Part shown: positions 1-10,680 of the stretch, piece by piece
How positions within the stretch are numbered: the stretch's first letter is position 1
Layout of the letters: each line of letters starts with the position of its first letter
Source: Aurelia coerulea
Taxonomy: Eukaryota; Cnidaria; Scyphozoa; Semaeostomeae; Ulmaridae
DNA length: 64,000 nucleotides
Direction: 5' to 3'
Assembly: GCA_039566865.1 (NCBI GenBank)
Contig: CM076954.1
Location: 6,208,001-6,272,000, forward strand
The notes under the pieces: generated by a model
The model's database searches: none
What the model was told of the DNA's origin: nothing
What the model saw: only the letters and a program-made list of their open reading frames with translations
Program-made: the position numbers and the translations under genes

Positions 1-1330
1 CACAGACAGACAGGTCTTTTTCTGAGGAAATAAGGTCCGGGGCTGGTTTAGCCTGAAGAAGCCTTTCAAACGGGCACTGTTTTCTCCACTCAGCGAGCAG
101 TAAAACTAATCCTTACTTTTAATTTCTTCTTATAAGCGGTTTCTTATATAAAAACTACGTGTATTTGCCATGTTATCTTTGCATTCAGAATTTGAAAGTT
201 TCTTAGCGCTTTCCAAACGTAGTACTAGAGTTTCTTAAATTTTGGGCCATCTGTGTAGTGCTAGTTTCTTGTATAAAAAACGTGACTATTGTGCGCAAAG
301 AGCCCCCTACTAATATTACAGAGTGAAGGAAAGCAATAAACACCTTGCTCGATGATTACATAGCTGACACCCTTGCTGTTTTATCACTGTGCTCTGCTCG
401 AAGTCCTCTCGAACCATATCTTTTGGAATTGAGTCCATCGATTCGTTTGGAAACAAACTGTGGCAGATTTTACCGCAAGAAATGAAATCAAACACCCTAT
501 GAGGTAGGCCAGTCCGCCTGACCGGGCTTGGTTCAGTGAGTGACCGAGCGAAGTTAAGCTTCATCTTCACGACGAATCCAAAGGGCGGATCCAAGTGGGT
601 GCCACGGGTGCTCAAGCACCCCTCAAAGCTTCAAGCATGCGTTCCATGCATTATTAGATTCATGTGATGTTAAAGTCCGGATGGATGACATTCCCGGTGC
701 CTGACTAACTAACTCACTTGGGCGTCTTTTGCAAGGAACGTTGAGCTAGGGATCCCATGCCTGGTCTGGTTTAAAGTATCTTATCACATTCAAAACATAA
801 AACCAGAGATAACTTTACTTCAGAATAAGGGTTCACAGAGATATTTTCCACGGTATCTTACCATTCAGAATTTAAATGTTTTTTAGCGCTTTCCAAACGT
901 AGTACTAGAGTTTCTCAAATTTTCGGCTATCTGAGTAGTGCTGGTTTCTTATTAACTGCTTTCTTGTATAAAAAACGTGAATATGCCACGTGATGAGCCC
1001 CCTACTAATATTACAGAGTGAAGGAAAGCAATAAACACCTTGCTCGATGATTACATAGATGACACACTTGCCGTTTTATCACTGTGCTTTTCTCGAAGCC
1101 CACTCGAACCATATCTTTTGGAATTGAGTCCATCACTGACCTTGGAAATGACCTGTGGCAGTTTTTACCCGCATGAAATAAAACACGCAAACACCCTTCC
1201 TATTTGTAAAAAACCCCAAAATCTTTTAGAAACTCTTTACAAAGTCTTCGAAATCCCAAATAAAAACAGGGTAAAAAATCTAACAATAATCGAAAATCTA
1301 AAAACATTTAGAAGTCCCCCGCAATAAATG
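1..1330. repeat. Non-genic block of degenerate local repeats (unit A)
   Basis: No gene is visible. The block contains two diverged copies of one module: the stretch around 280-470 (ending in the TTGCTCGATGATTACATAG region) reappears around 965-1150. Short ORFs on both strands differ between copies and do not look conserved as protein. The same block is at 20237-21560 and 33320-34650. Confidence 0.7.
501..665. repeat. 165-bp dispersed block, type 2 (unit A)
   Basis: One of six copies in the window of a block centred on GCGAAGTTAAGCTTCATC and ending near ATTAGATTCATG. The others are at 19904-20068, 20737-20901, 32987-33151, 33820-33984 and 63775-63939. Two diverged types alternate within each unit. 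It resembles a short interspersed element, but no promoter boxes or tail could be assigned. Confidence 0.65.
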
Positions 1331-1394
1331 GTATAATTCTTTGAAAATTAATGCGCCTTTGAGCCGTGTGGATAAATGGCGCAATATAAATGCC

Positions 1395-1424
<30 letters not shown>
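1325..1424 (+). mobile_element. Retroposon 3' end with (TTA)n tail (unit A)
   Basis: A short stretch ending in GGCGCAATATAAATGCC runs straight into a TTA microsatellite. Non-LTR elements of the CR1/L2 type end in such short tandem tails instead of poly(A). Only the 3' end remains. The tail length differs between units (longest here), as expected of a microsatellite. Confidence 0.55.
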
Positions 1425-1425
<1 letters not shown>

Positions 1426-1430
<5 letters not shown>

Positions 1431-2015
1431 ATCAAAAAACTGTTCAAATCCTAAAGGATCTTGCAAATGTCGAAAAACCCTGAAAATCTCAAATCTTTCC
1501 AAATCTCAGAAAAAATCTCAAAAATATTTGCATAATCTGAGACGATTTTGAAATCTAAACATCTCACACTATTTTCGGAGCGATTAACCTCTCCGGCAAT
1601 TGAAACGTTTTTTCTCCTCTGCTTCAAGAGTCTGATGATACATTTTCTTCGTCTGCTCATCAACCATTAAAGTAAATAAAAAGCTCGCAATATAGAGAAC
1701 GAGAGGTGAGTACTATTTCAACATACCCTGAAGAGAAGTGGATATTTGAGAATTATTTGAAATGGAACGATCAGCTGTTTATGGGATGGACTTTTTCTTC
1801 CTCATTTTCTTTGGCATTCCTAAGAAAAGAAAAACTTTCTATCAACCTGTGCACCCTCAACTCATTGAAGTGAATTAATGTTGTTGTTGTCGCTCCAATG
1901 ATTGCCGTGTTGCCAAACTCTTCTCAAAACGGCAGAAACAATTTCTCACTGAGAACAAATTTGCTCTCCGAATAATCAAGATGCAAGTCTTGAAATAACT
2001 TAATAGACGATTACG
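1426..2015. other. Unassigned non-coding stretch (unit A)
   Basis: I see no gene, splice-site pair or recognisable repeat boundary here. The sequence is conserved in B (about 21650-22240) and C (about 34740-35329) with small indels, and serves mainly to show the mosaic relationship of the units. Confidence 0.5.
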
Positions 2016-2146
2016 CTAAAGATGGCGGCAGGGAACTTCTTACCAAGATGCATTGCGTTCGAATTACGAATCTTTAACGATTCAATAGGAATTCGATTAA
2101 ATAACGCAGTGCATCTTGGTAAAAAGTTCCTTGCCGCCATCTTTAG
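2016..2146. repeat. 131-bp imperfect palindrome (unit A)
   Basis: The outer 44 bases on each side are inverted repeats of each other, starting CTAAAGATGGCGGCA on either strand, around a 40-base spacer containing AATTCG motifs. It looks like a tiny foldback MITE or a cruciform-forming sequence. It is present in all three units. Confidence 0.8.
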
Positions 2147-2402
2147 CTAGACTGATTACGATGAGTCCCAGTAATCGCTATCCAAAACGAGACTATTACG
2201 CCAGAACGAGACCGCTCTTACTGGAAGTGCACTTTGTAGAATTTTCGAATATGCACAATATTGATAGAAGCTCTAACGCCACTCTATCGAACCTCCTGTA
2301 TAAAAATAACGCTCGATCCAGGCTCTTTAGTAGAATAGCTAAAAGGTATATTCCTATTCCATCAAATTTGCATGCAAAAATTGCTCATTCATTAGGAATA
2401 TG
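2147..2402. repeat. Dispersed block related to a LINE 3' UTR (unit A)
   Basis: The part at about 2230-2350 is clearly similar at DNA level to 11185-11310, which lies in the 3' untranslated region of the LINE inserted further along unit A. Shared strings include GATAGAAGCT and CCAGGCTCTTT. An ORF runs through both, but it is not recognisable as a known protein. Confidence 0.5.
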
Positions 2403-2410
2403 ACGTCATA

Positions 2411-2748
2411 AAGATTTTTTAGTTATTTATTTATCAATTTATTTAAAGTTGGTTCATCATCAGCTCTAGTTCTACACTACATTGTTACAATAATGTGAAC
2501 TAATCTATACCAACTATTTACAAGAAAAACAAACCTATAATAAAATGTAATGCAACTTACTAACAATCATTATCTACAAGTTTTACATTGGCATTTGTCT
2601 CCACTCCAATTTTTAAGTTTTTCTTAAATATAGCAGCTGATGAAGCGCTCTTTATTAAATCAGGCATGCTGTTCCATAAAGGGCTGCCTTGAAACTTAAT
2701 AGAATCAATGCCAAACATAATACTTTTCGTTGGAATAATAATTTCGTT
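2411..2748 (-). mobile_element. 5'-truncated CR1/L2-type LINE remnant (unit A)
   Basis: On the minus strand the 3' part of a reverse-transcriptase ORF can be read. It carries the typical C-terminal motif FQGSLLWNSMPDLIK, then a stop and a short 3' UTR ending in AAATAAATAAC-like sequence. The same motif (FRGSLLWNNLSDDLK) ends the LINE ORF at 60701-62218. An 8-bp target duplication (ACGTCATA at 2403-2410; decayed to GCGTCATA at 2749-2756) brackets it. It is present in all units, so it predates the duplication. Confidence 0.8.
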
Positions 2749-3060
2749 GCGTCATAGGAATAATAAACTGTTGATGTCAGCAAATATGAATAAATTATAT
2801 ATCAAATGAAAGCACTCATTGAGACGAATCAAATGCTATATATATTATTGAGATTTAGTAAGAAAAAAACAGATTAGAGCCGTTTTAAAGAATTTCTTTG
2901 TGACCACTCTCCAAATATGGGCATGTGGTGGTCACGTGGTCGAACTATAGGTCTTGAAATTTCTATTTTCTGATTGCCAACTAAGTTTTAGGAAAAAGTC
3001 AAGACGTTTCAGCATTGTAGGTAGCATCGTTTGGGAGCTATTTAAAAAAAAATACTATAG

Positions 3061-3100
3061 TGGGCGAAAAACGCCCCCCCCCCGGTTAAAATAGGGTTAA
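3061..3100 (-). mobile_element. Solo end of a TTAA-inserting element (unit A)
   Basis: Read on the minus strand, this begins TTAACCCTATTTTAACCGG, then a G run and a small hairpin. That design closely matches the end of the piggyBac-type MITE at 55461. No partner end was found within 1 kb, so it is a truncated remnant. The surrounding 2757-3389 holds nothing else I can name. Confidence 0.45.
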
Positions 3101-3399
3101 GACAATAGCCTCTCTGTCGTGTGATTATAGCGATGTTTTTAATGGTCCAATAAATGACTGAAAAGATAAAAAATTCTCCCGTTGGTACAACTGTTTGAAC
3201 TAAAGAAGAATTTAGACATCAGCAGTTTAGCGAGCGTCATTCAATGTTAAGTTGTTGTATCCCATGGCACAATGATAAGGGTTAGTTTTAGAAAATGGAT
3301 TGTTATACATTAGGGCTAGACTAAGTGATGGATTGGAAAAAGGTTGCTCCACGGCTACCCGCAAAGCTGCACTCATCCCTCGGGGCAAGCCTCCCCCAT

Positions 3400-3699
3400 G
3401 GGGATCAGGGAAGAATACGCTGACCAGGGCAAAGAGCTGTCAACAAAAGAAGCAAAGAAAAGAATATCGACAACAATAGATTGAAAGAGCCACCAAAACA
3501 TCCTGATTCAAAGGGAAACAATGGTGCGATCGAAAATCCAAATAAACAAACAAGAACAGAGGAAAAAGAAACAACCGCAGTGGCAGAAAACAGCAAAGGG
3601 AAGAGAGAAGAAGAGAATAAGAAAGATGAAAAAAAGCACAATCAGCGGAAGAATATTGTGATTATCGGAGACTCTATCGTAAACTCTATCGTATTTTAA
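3400..3699 (+). pseudogene. LINE ORF1 fragment, truncated before the SGNH core
   Basis: This is a lysine/glutamate-rich, low-complexity segment matching the ORF1 of the element at 60553-63536. It ends just after the start of the SGNH-hydrolase block I (NIVIIGDSI, with the catalytic-type Ser after GD). The reading frame then closes and the sequence jumps to the end of the endonuclease domain. An ORF1 esterase-like domain is known from CR1-group LINEs. This copy cannot make it. Confidence 0.75.
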
Positions 3700-3759
3700 T
3701 ATGGAGGTAAATGATAGGGCAACGAGTCCTTTGATTAATACTTAAACTTATTCAGCCTT

Positions 3760-6155
3760 TTCAAGGGGCCTACATGTTTTAAGACTCCCAGAGGGAGACC
3801 CATTGATCTCATACTCACAAACAAAAAACACTCCTTCATGAAAAGCCAGTCGTTTGAAACAGGCTTCAGTGATCACCATCATCTAATATACACGATACTA
3901 AAATCGACCTTTGTAAAGCTACCCCCAAGGACTATCAGATATCGTGAGTATAAAAATGTCTGTGTTGAGGCTTTTCAAAGAGATTTGGATATCAAATTAC
4001 ATGACACCAGTCCTACTGACTATCAAGTGCTACATTCTGCAACTGAGAGTGTATTACAGAATCATGCCACCATGAAACAAAGGGTAGTTAGGGGGAACAA
4101 TAAGCCCCACGTAAAGTCTGATTTGAGAAAAGCGATAATGACAAGAACAAGACTAAAAAAACGGGCAAATAAATCTGGAAATGAGGAAGATCGTACGAAA
4201 TATAAACAACAGAGAAATCTGATTGTCAGTATGAACAGAAAAGCAAAGCGTGATTTTTATCATTCTGTAGACATTAACGCTATTGACAATGACAAAAAAT
4301 TCTGGAAAGCAGTGAAGCCAATGTTTTCCAACGGAAACCCTATGGGGGAGAAAGTTGTCCTTATCGAAGAAGGCGAGGTTATATCAGACGATAAGGTGAT
4401 TGCTGAATGCTTAAACTCTCACTTTGTGAACATCACAGACTCCCTAGGCCTAGATCCATCATTTAAGGACGATGGGATTGATAGGAGTCTAGACGATAAG
4501 GTAGATATAGCTACAGAAAAATATAAAAACCACCCAAGTATAGTTGCTATAAAAAGTAAAGTCAAAATAGTTCATAAATTCGAATTTAGTAACGTTAATT
4601 TGTTGAACGTTATGATGAAAATAGAATCCTTAGACACAAGCAAGTCAAATAGTGGTAATATTCCAACAAAAATCATACAGGAAGCAAAAGAGGTGATTTG
4701 TCCATACTTAACTGATTGCATAAATGCAACTCTGGACAACTGTTGTTTTCCGGATAAATTAAAAGAAGCAGACGTTTGTGCAATCCATAAAAAGGATGAT
4801 ACATGCCGAAAAGTCAATTACAGACCTGTCATTGTCTTATCAGCCATGTCCAAAATTTTTGAACGGATCATGAGTGAGCAAAAATAAATCAATATTTTAT
4901 AGGTATATTATCTGCATTACTCTCTGGTTTTCGAAAAGGATATAGCACACAACATGCTCTACTTCGAGTAGTTGAGACTTGGAAAAAATGTCTTGATATG
5001 TCGGGTATAGTAAGGACAATCCTAATGGATTTGTCAAAAGCATACGACTGTATACCCCACGATCTACTGATTGCAAAGTTAGAAGCATATGGGTTCAAGA
5101 GAAATGCTTTAAAACTAGTTTACAAACCGGACACAAAGGGTTAAAATAGGCTCCACATAGAGCTCACTGCAACATATCTCCATTGGTGTACCACAGGGAT
5201 CTATTCTTGGACCCTTACTTTTTAACATCTTTATAAACGACTTGTTTTACATGGAATTGGAGTCGGAGATATGTAACTTTGCTGACGACACGACCCTTTA
5301 CACGTGTGATACATCTATAGATACAGTCATGATTAGATTAGAGGATGACCTGCAGGCATTAATGCAATGGTTTACAGACAACGGAATGAGTGCAAATCCT
5401 TCAAAATTCCAAATAATGTTTTTGGGGCTGAAGGGCACCAGTAAACTATGCCTTAACATGAAGGGCCAATTGATTCCATCAAGCGAACATGTAAAACTTC
5501 TAGGGGTAAACATTGACAACACACTTAGATTTGAAATGCATGTGAAAGAGCTATGTAAGAAGGTCAACCAAAAAGTGCATGCATTTGGAAGGTTAAAGCC
5601 ATATTTAGGAGAACAAAAGTCAAAGTTACTTTTAAACTCAGTGGTACTGTCGAACTTTTCCTATTGCCCTCTGATCTGGTTATTCTGTAGCAAAGTTGCC
5701 AATAATGAAATTAATAGGACACACAAGCGTGCAATGAGAACTTTATATAGTGACTATGAATCCACACTTGAGGAACTTTTAGAGAGGGGTGAAACGAAGA
5801 AAATACATGTAAAGAACTTGCAAAATCTCATGGTTGAAATTTACAAATCAATCAACCATCTCAACCCAGGGTACATGTGGGAATTTTTTGTAAAAAAGAT
5901 GTTTCCTATAATCTTCGTACCAAGGAATTGTGCAAGCTCCCCCCAGTGAGTTCTCGGCGCTACGGAATAAATTCCCTATCCTTTAGAGGGAGTCTACTGT
6001 GGAATACCCTTAATGATGATCTAAAATTGACAACTTCTCTAGCGAAATTCAAAAAGGAATACGTTGCTGGGATGGCAACAACTGCACGTGCTATATTTGC
6101 ATTTAAATTAGGGTTTTTTTTTTATCTTTTTAGTTATATCTTGTATTGTAAATAG
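3760..6155 (+). pseudogene. Broken LINE ORF2 (endonuclease end, reverse transcriptase)
   Basis: An open stretch at 3760-4887 begins with the last endonuclease motif (RPIDLILTN then FSDHHHLIY) and runs into the reverse-transcriptase N-terminus (KVNYRPVIVLSAMSKIFERI). A stop and frame changes follow at about 4888-5240. The frame with NFADDTTLY, the catalytic Asp pair, is open at 5242-5949, and the C-terminal GSLLWNTLNDDLK motif lies in another frame (5877-6155). The gene is dead. It corresponds to the better-preserved ORF at 60701-62218. Confidence 0.85.
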
Positions 6156-6205
6156 TTGGTATTAATTAGTTGCTGTTAACTAGAAACCAACCAACTGTAA
6201 ATAAG

Positions 6206-6240
6206 TTTGATTTGATTTGATTTTGATTTGATTTGATTTT
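6206..6240 (+). repeat. (GATTT)n LINE tail
   Basis: A tandem GATTT/GATTTT tail marks the 3' terminus of the LINE. It is absent at the empty sites in units B and C. Confidence 0.85.
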
Positions 6241-6415
6241 GACTCTTCTAAGAAAATAGCCGGACGTACGGACGGTTACCTTTTTGAAAACGAAGCTTCG
6301 CTAAATATGAGAATCCTCATATAGCCTATGATAATTGCTACAGATGTGAAGAAACAAGTCTATCCAACGACCCTACGACGAAATACATTTTGTAGCAAAA
6401 TTGTCCTGTTTTGTT

Positions 6416-6563
6416 TCCTTGTTGATTATTCTCTTATACTAATCCAGTGTTTCTCAAGACTTTCTCAAGACTAATCTATAATAGGTCTTGAGGTGTCTTG
6501 AGAAAACACGGGATTTGTGTCGTACGTTTAAGAAGAAAAGCCAAGTGAATAATCAACAAATGA
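6416..6563. repeat. Nested inverted repeat / stem-loop (unit A)
   Basis: The outer arms are TTGTTGATTATTC and its complement. The inner arms are TTTCTCAAGACTTTCTCAAG (6450-6471) and a close complement (6484-6505). It lies in the stretch 6241-7015 downstream of the gene's stop codon and could be in its 3' UTR. Nothing else is recognisable in that stretch. Equivalent copies are near 23798-23941 and 36880-37026. Confidence 0.55.
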
Positions 6564-7015
6564 TAATTTTGGTAAGAAATGCATATCGTCCTAAGATCCT
6601 TGAAAATACAATACACAAAATCGGGCAGGGTTTTTTTTACAGCCAATTCAAGACTACTAAGCTTTTGATGAAACATCTTTTGAATTATTTAATAGATATC
6701 GTGCAATGAAAACTTCTGCAATGAATGCAAAGAGCAACATTATACCAAAACTTCCCCTTACTTCGGAGTATGGTCTCACGACTTGCAAACCTCAGTAGAC
6801 TTTGTCTGTTGTCTACAATGTACGCTTCAGAACAACAAAGAAGTGTTTTCACAGAAAATATACATTGATATGGCTTACGCGAATAATTAGATCAAGCGTT
6901 TTTACAGAAATTACATACATACAATGACTATGCACAATGAAATAAAAAAATTCTTTATCGATATCAACTGTACAATATTAAAATACTGTTCGTGTTCAAG
7001 AATTTGCTGAAGTGG

Positions 7016-7066
7016 TTATGATGCAGTGGATACCTCTACGACGTAGTTCTTTGGGAAGAAACCAAT
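7016..7066 (-). pseudogene. Copy A last exon: end of SH3, stop codon
   Basis: Encodes IGFFPKNYV, the last SH3 strand with its conserved Pro and Tyr, then eight residues and TAA. A CAG acceptor precedes it. Confidence 0.85.
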
Positions 7067-7607
7067 CTGAAAAGAAAATTCAAAGAATCACTGTTTGTGA
7101 AAAAACAGTACAACATTGGACGACAACACACACAACACACGAAAGTTGTCCACCATCACATAGACTCCATTCTATATTCTGTTCTCTTTAGTCACTGATA
7201 AAAAATATTTGAGCCAGATGGGAATGTAAATTAGGAAACATGACAAAAGCTCAAGACCCGAAAAATGATTTGAAATCTGAAAACATTTACAATCTAATGA
7301 AAGAGTTTTCGCATTTCTGTGCTGGCTTCCAGTTTTGCAGCACGGCAAACCACTCTTCCAGTCAAAATTATGTTAATTACATGTCAGCATGCTAACGAAG
7401 CAGAAATGTGTTCTACAAAATCAATTTACCTCTTCGAATACAATATGCAAAAAATACACTACATATTAGCCCAGGAGGAGCAAAATGTGAAAATATTTCT
7501 GATTACAAGTAAAGATCATGTCAATTAAGCAGTTTTCGAATGATAACTGAAAAAAGCACCAACAACATCCATAGAAGGCTAAAAAGAAAATAATGAATAA
7601 AACTTAC

Positions 7608-7673
7608 ATTTCCATCAAGTTCTCCGAACCACCAATTTCCATCTCGCTTGAGAACGGCCACTCTTGCATCTCG
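7608..7673 (-). pseudogene. Copy A SH3 middle exon
   Basis: A 66-nt, phase 0/0 exon encoding the RT/n-Src part of the SH3 with the conserved double Trp (GNWWFGELDG). Sequence intact. Confidence 0.85.
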
Positions 7674-8205
7674 CTAGAAACAAAAATGACCCATTGAAAT
7701 TTCCGAGCGACTGTTTCAGGAGTTTGATGACTATCGTGAAAGCTCTGTTTAGTAAGCTTTTGATTTGGATACTACAGGGGGCTCAATACAGAGGGAAGCC
7801 ATCTAAAATGTTAGCTTAGAAGAGATAGGCGTACAGTATATACCCCCATATGAGAAGTTACTATTTGAAAGCAATACTGAAATAAATTATTATTTAAAGG
7901 GAACTAAGATAAATTTCAAGGTATAAAGGTTCTTATTTGAAGAGTGCCTAGCGTTTACCGGTTTATATTTTTCATCGAAAATGTTCACAACTGCTATTTT
8001 GGTATAGTAATCATGGACGTAATAACACATTCAAAGCTTACAAACATAGGGGAAGACATTTAAATATTAACAACCAACTGGCAAAGAAAATTAGTCAATA
8101 ACGAAAATCCAAATTAAACATTGCTACCCCTGGAATAAGAACATACCCTTTAATGGAGATTTGAGCTCTCAGAAGTAAGAAATAAAAAAGATGAATTGGT
8201 CTTAC

Positions 8206-8263
8206 CTTGAGTGACAGTTCTTTTGGTTTCTTGCGTTAAAATCATACATTGCAATTACCACAT
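8206..8263 (-). pseudogene. Copy A SH3 first exon, 1-nt deletion
   Basis: Encodes AMYDFNARN, the ALYDY-type SH3 start. Four Ts on the plus strand replace the five found in B and C, so the frame shifts before ELSLK. 58 nt instead of 59. Confidence 0.85.
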
Positions 8264-8479
8264 CTAAACAAAGAGATAAGTAATCAGAATCATGAATTGC
8301 AAGAGATTTATGAAATACAAGGGGTTTTAGAAAAAATGCAATCTAACTATAACTGAACATTTTCAAAAGTTAATGGGATTTGAATAGACATAAAATAAAC
8401 TCTCTAAAAGTATAAGCTACGTTCTTTATGATAAGAAAGAGATGAAAGCTCAACTTTTGAAATATGAATTAACTCTCAC

Positions 8480-8567
8480 CTCGGCCTGGGATGGATCCAG
8501 TTAATACTGTTGGTAATGAAGGGAAACTGACACCAAGAGTGTTTCTTTCATAATATTCTATCAGCTC
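8480..8567 (-). pseudogene. Copy A SH2 last exon
   Basis: 88 nt. Encodes ELIEYYERNTLG, the SH2 C-terminal helix and following linker. Splice sites intact. Confidence 0.85.
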
Positions 8568-8633
8568 CTAGAAAGCAAAATGTTTATTCAGCTTACACAT
8601 ACATGTATTAAAGTTTATTACATATATAGTCCG

Positions 8634-8705
8634 AAGTAGCCTTTCAAACGGGCACTGTTTTCTCCGCTCAGCGAGCATTAAAACTAATGCCTACTTTAAA
8701 TTTCT
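8634..8705. repeat. Short dispersed repeat in intron (unit A)
   Basis: About 70 bp (CCTTTCAAACGGGCACTG onward) that also occurs at about 60-130 of the same unit, in direct orientation. The pair is repeated in B (26034-26105 and about 20297) and C (39124-39190 and about 33380). Confidence 0.55.
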
Positions 8706-8751
8706 AAGAAACATACCAAACTTTCATCTAAAAATATTAAAGAGTACTTAC

Positions 8752-8842
8752 TGGTATTGTTTTGAACTGAACTCTTGCTGTTAATGAGTACAAACATTGA
8801 TGATTACAAACAATTTTGATATGCTTGTCTTTGCCTTGATAT
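8752..8842 (-). pseudogene. Copy A SH2 middle exon
   Basis: 91 nt. Encodes KDKHIKIVCNHQCLYSL, the SH2 betaD strand with the conserved HIKI motif. Intact. Confidence 0.85.
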
Positions 8843-9300
8843 CTGAAAATTTTGAAAGAACATTGAACATTGGAAACTTGATGATGCAGCTTTTTTTCAA
8901 AATTTCTTGAATTCTTAAAAAAGTAGTGAAATACTCTCTTACTAAAATTTAAGATTTTAGAAAAGTTTCTTTCCAACTCTGTCCAAGACTTTCATCAAAA
9001 AAGAACTTTGACTTTCATTAACTTTGATCAATTTCGCGTTCGCAAGAAGGAAAAAATGTTTCCGGCCTCTGCTGGGTGTCTGCTCTGCACCAACAATGTA
9101 AATGATTTGGAAACTATGCTGATTCGATTTTGCAAGATAACGTTTTCCTGGTACAATGCTAAAGAAAGTAGCCTGCCTGCAAAGGCCTGCAGACTCAACT
9201 GATTTCTCTACACAAAGAGGTTTCTCCTCTAAAGTAAAACCTCTCTGAAAAGAAACCAATCGAGTCTGTACGTAGGCTAAAGGAAAGCCACTATACTTAC

Positions 9301-9483
9301 ATGACACTGAGAACAAAGCTGCCTTTTGCATTGTCACTCTCTCTGACCAAGAATGTCCCATTTGGTTGATCTTGCAATTTTTCAGATGCCGTGTCTCTTC
9401 TCATAACTCCAGCAAACCAAACGCAACTACGTATTTGTTCCTTAGCAACAGTCGGAGCTCTTTGTGGCAGATTATGAGGAATG
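9301..9483 (-). pseudogene. Copy A SH2 first exon
   Basis: 183 nt. Encodes WFAGVM and GTFLVRES, the latter holding the phosphotyrosine-binding Arg. Intact in A and B; interrupted by a LINE in C. Confidence 0.88.
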
Positions 9484-9988
9484 CTGCAAGAAATTATTCA
9501 TTGTAAGAAAGTTGACAACATGCAAAATTCAAAGATAATTAAAACATAGCACTCTTTTGAAATGCTAATCTTCATTTCCATTGCTACTAGAATGAGCTCG
9601 TCTCTGGCACGAATCAGGATACAACGGTCCAAGAAATAAACAAAAATAATGCTTCTGATGTCACAAAAAATTGCTAGCAGGAGATTGCTGTGAACTTCAT
9701 TCAAGGTATTAACATGCACAAACATCATAGTCATTATTACGAAAGACGAGCCAAAACAACTCGAATTATTTAGCTGTAAGTCAGTGCAAAACACGTAAAA
9801 TAGCCTAATCAAAGTGTGTTCAAAGGTTTTGTTGTTACGTTGTTTTACGCAGACATTTAAACCAGTGGCCAAAATGTTTGAGGTGGCAAAACATGGGCGA
9901 TTCTAGCAATTCTACTCAACGGCATCCTAAATGGATGATAAATTGTACCATCAGATGTAAATAAGATACACATCTAATTGTTACCTAC

Positions 9989-10025
9989 TTTTTGTTCTTT
10001 TCATCTTTCTTGTGTCTCTGGTAAC
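9989..10025 (-). pseudogene. Copy A basic linker exon
   Basis: 37 nt. Encodes YQRHKKDEKNK between C1 and SH2. The donor is GTAGGT, which makes the phases fit on both sides. Confidence 0.6.
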
Positions 10026-10330
10026 CTGAAAGAAGATATATGGCTTAAAGCATAAAATTCTTGTTCGAAATAACTTCAAGAGAGATGTTTGTAACATTTC
10101 CATAGGACTTGGAAGAATCTCCGATTAATGCAAAATTTGAAAGTAAAGCAATTCTCTTAACGTACTCGTTTATGAAATGAAACATGCATATTTCTAAAAA
10201 TGGATTGCAGGTAAATGTCCAGAAAGATCTGAATAAAATGGAACAAGTTCAATACGTCTGATCCGGCTTGAATACAATTGGTCGGAAAATCCGGTTCTAG
10301 CCGGATCCTCAATACCGCGATGCGGTGTAC

Positions 10331-10393
10331 CCTTAAAAGTATGAAAACATCGGTCAGTCCTGTTTATTTTCAGAATAACTAAAAGTCTGGTTC
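10331..10393 (-). other. Candidate cassette exon (copy A)
   Basis: A 63-nt, phase-symmetric open stretch with a CAG acceptor and a GTACAC donor, encoding LLVILKINRTD. It could be included or skipped without changing frame. It sits where other Vav proteins have the N-terminal SH3, but it is too short to be one. Confidence 0.3.
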
Positions 10394-10602
10394 CTGTGTT
10401 GCACAGAAAACTAGGGGAACTAGGGGAACATATTGCACCCTGGTAGGCAAAAATGTGAGGCCAACCTTCTAAGAATCTTTGTCGTGACAATAATTAAATA
10501 GGTGTTCGTTGAGATGAGATCTACTGGGAAATCTATCAATGCTGAATACAAACAAAAACGACTGCATAAAAGCAACTTCCTATAAACAAAAATATAACAA
10601 AC

Positions 10603-10680
10603 CTGGTCTTTGTTTTCTGATTTCTTGGAGACATTCTGGACACTTCTCGATGCAATCGTAATGAACGCTAAACTGGCAAC
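10603..10680 (-). pseudogene. Copy A C1 third exon
   Basis: 78 nt. Encodes GCQFSVHYDCIEKC, the last Cys/His ligands of the C1 zinc finger. Confidence 0.85.

Larger units (their letters stand above)
3390..6240 (+). mobile_element. Decayed CR1/L2-type LINE with SGNH ORF1 fragment
   Basis: This stretch is absent from units B and C, where the flanks join directly (GGGGCAAG to ACTCTTCTAAG). It is 5'-truncated, carries a fragment of ORF1 and a multiply broken ORF2, and ends in a (GATTT)n-type tail. No clear target duplication is visible beyond two bases. It is the same family as the minus-strand element at 60553-63536. An internal deletion has removed the rest of ORF1 and most of the endonuclease. 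Confidence 0.88.

Noticed and set aside
535..610. Resemblance of GCGAAGTTAAGC and a following GTGGGTGCC to parts of 5S rRNA.
   Set aside because: Only about 11 bases match in a row, the spacing of internal promoter elements is wrong, and the remainder does not fold like 5S rRNA.
316..615. Recurring minus-strand ORF across the 165-bp block (also near 20552, 33635, 19824, 32907 and 63695).
   Set aside because: It recurs because the DNA block recurs. The two types differ in length and frame limits, and it has no recognisable domain or splice context.
8957..9361. A 134-codon ORF over the SH2 exon (also 26357-26761 and 39448-39852).
   Set aside because: It is in a different frame from the SH2 reading and is only a readthrough of exon plus intron.
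9498..9872. A 124-codon minus-strand ORF between the linker and SH2 exons.
   Set aside because: Its counterparts in B and C are shortened or broken by indels, and it has no domain. Intron sequence.
10603..10680. Chimaerin or protein kinase C as the source of the C1 domain.
   Set aside because: Chimaerins have SH2 before C1 and then a RhoGAP domain. Here C1 precedes SH2 and SH3, which is the Vav order.
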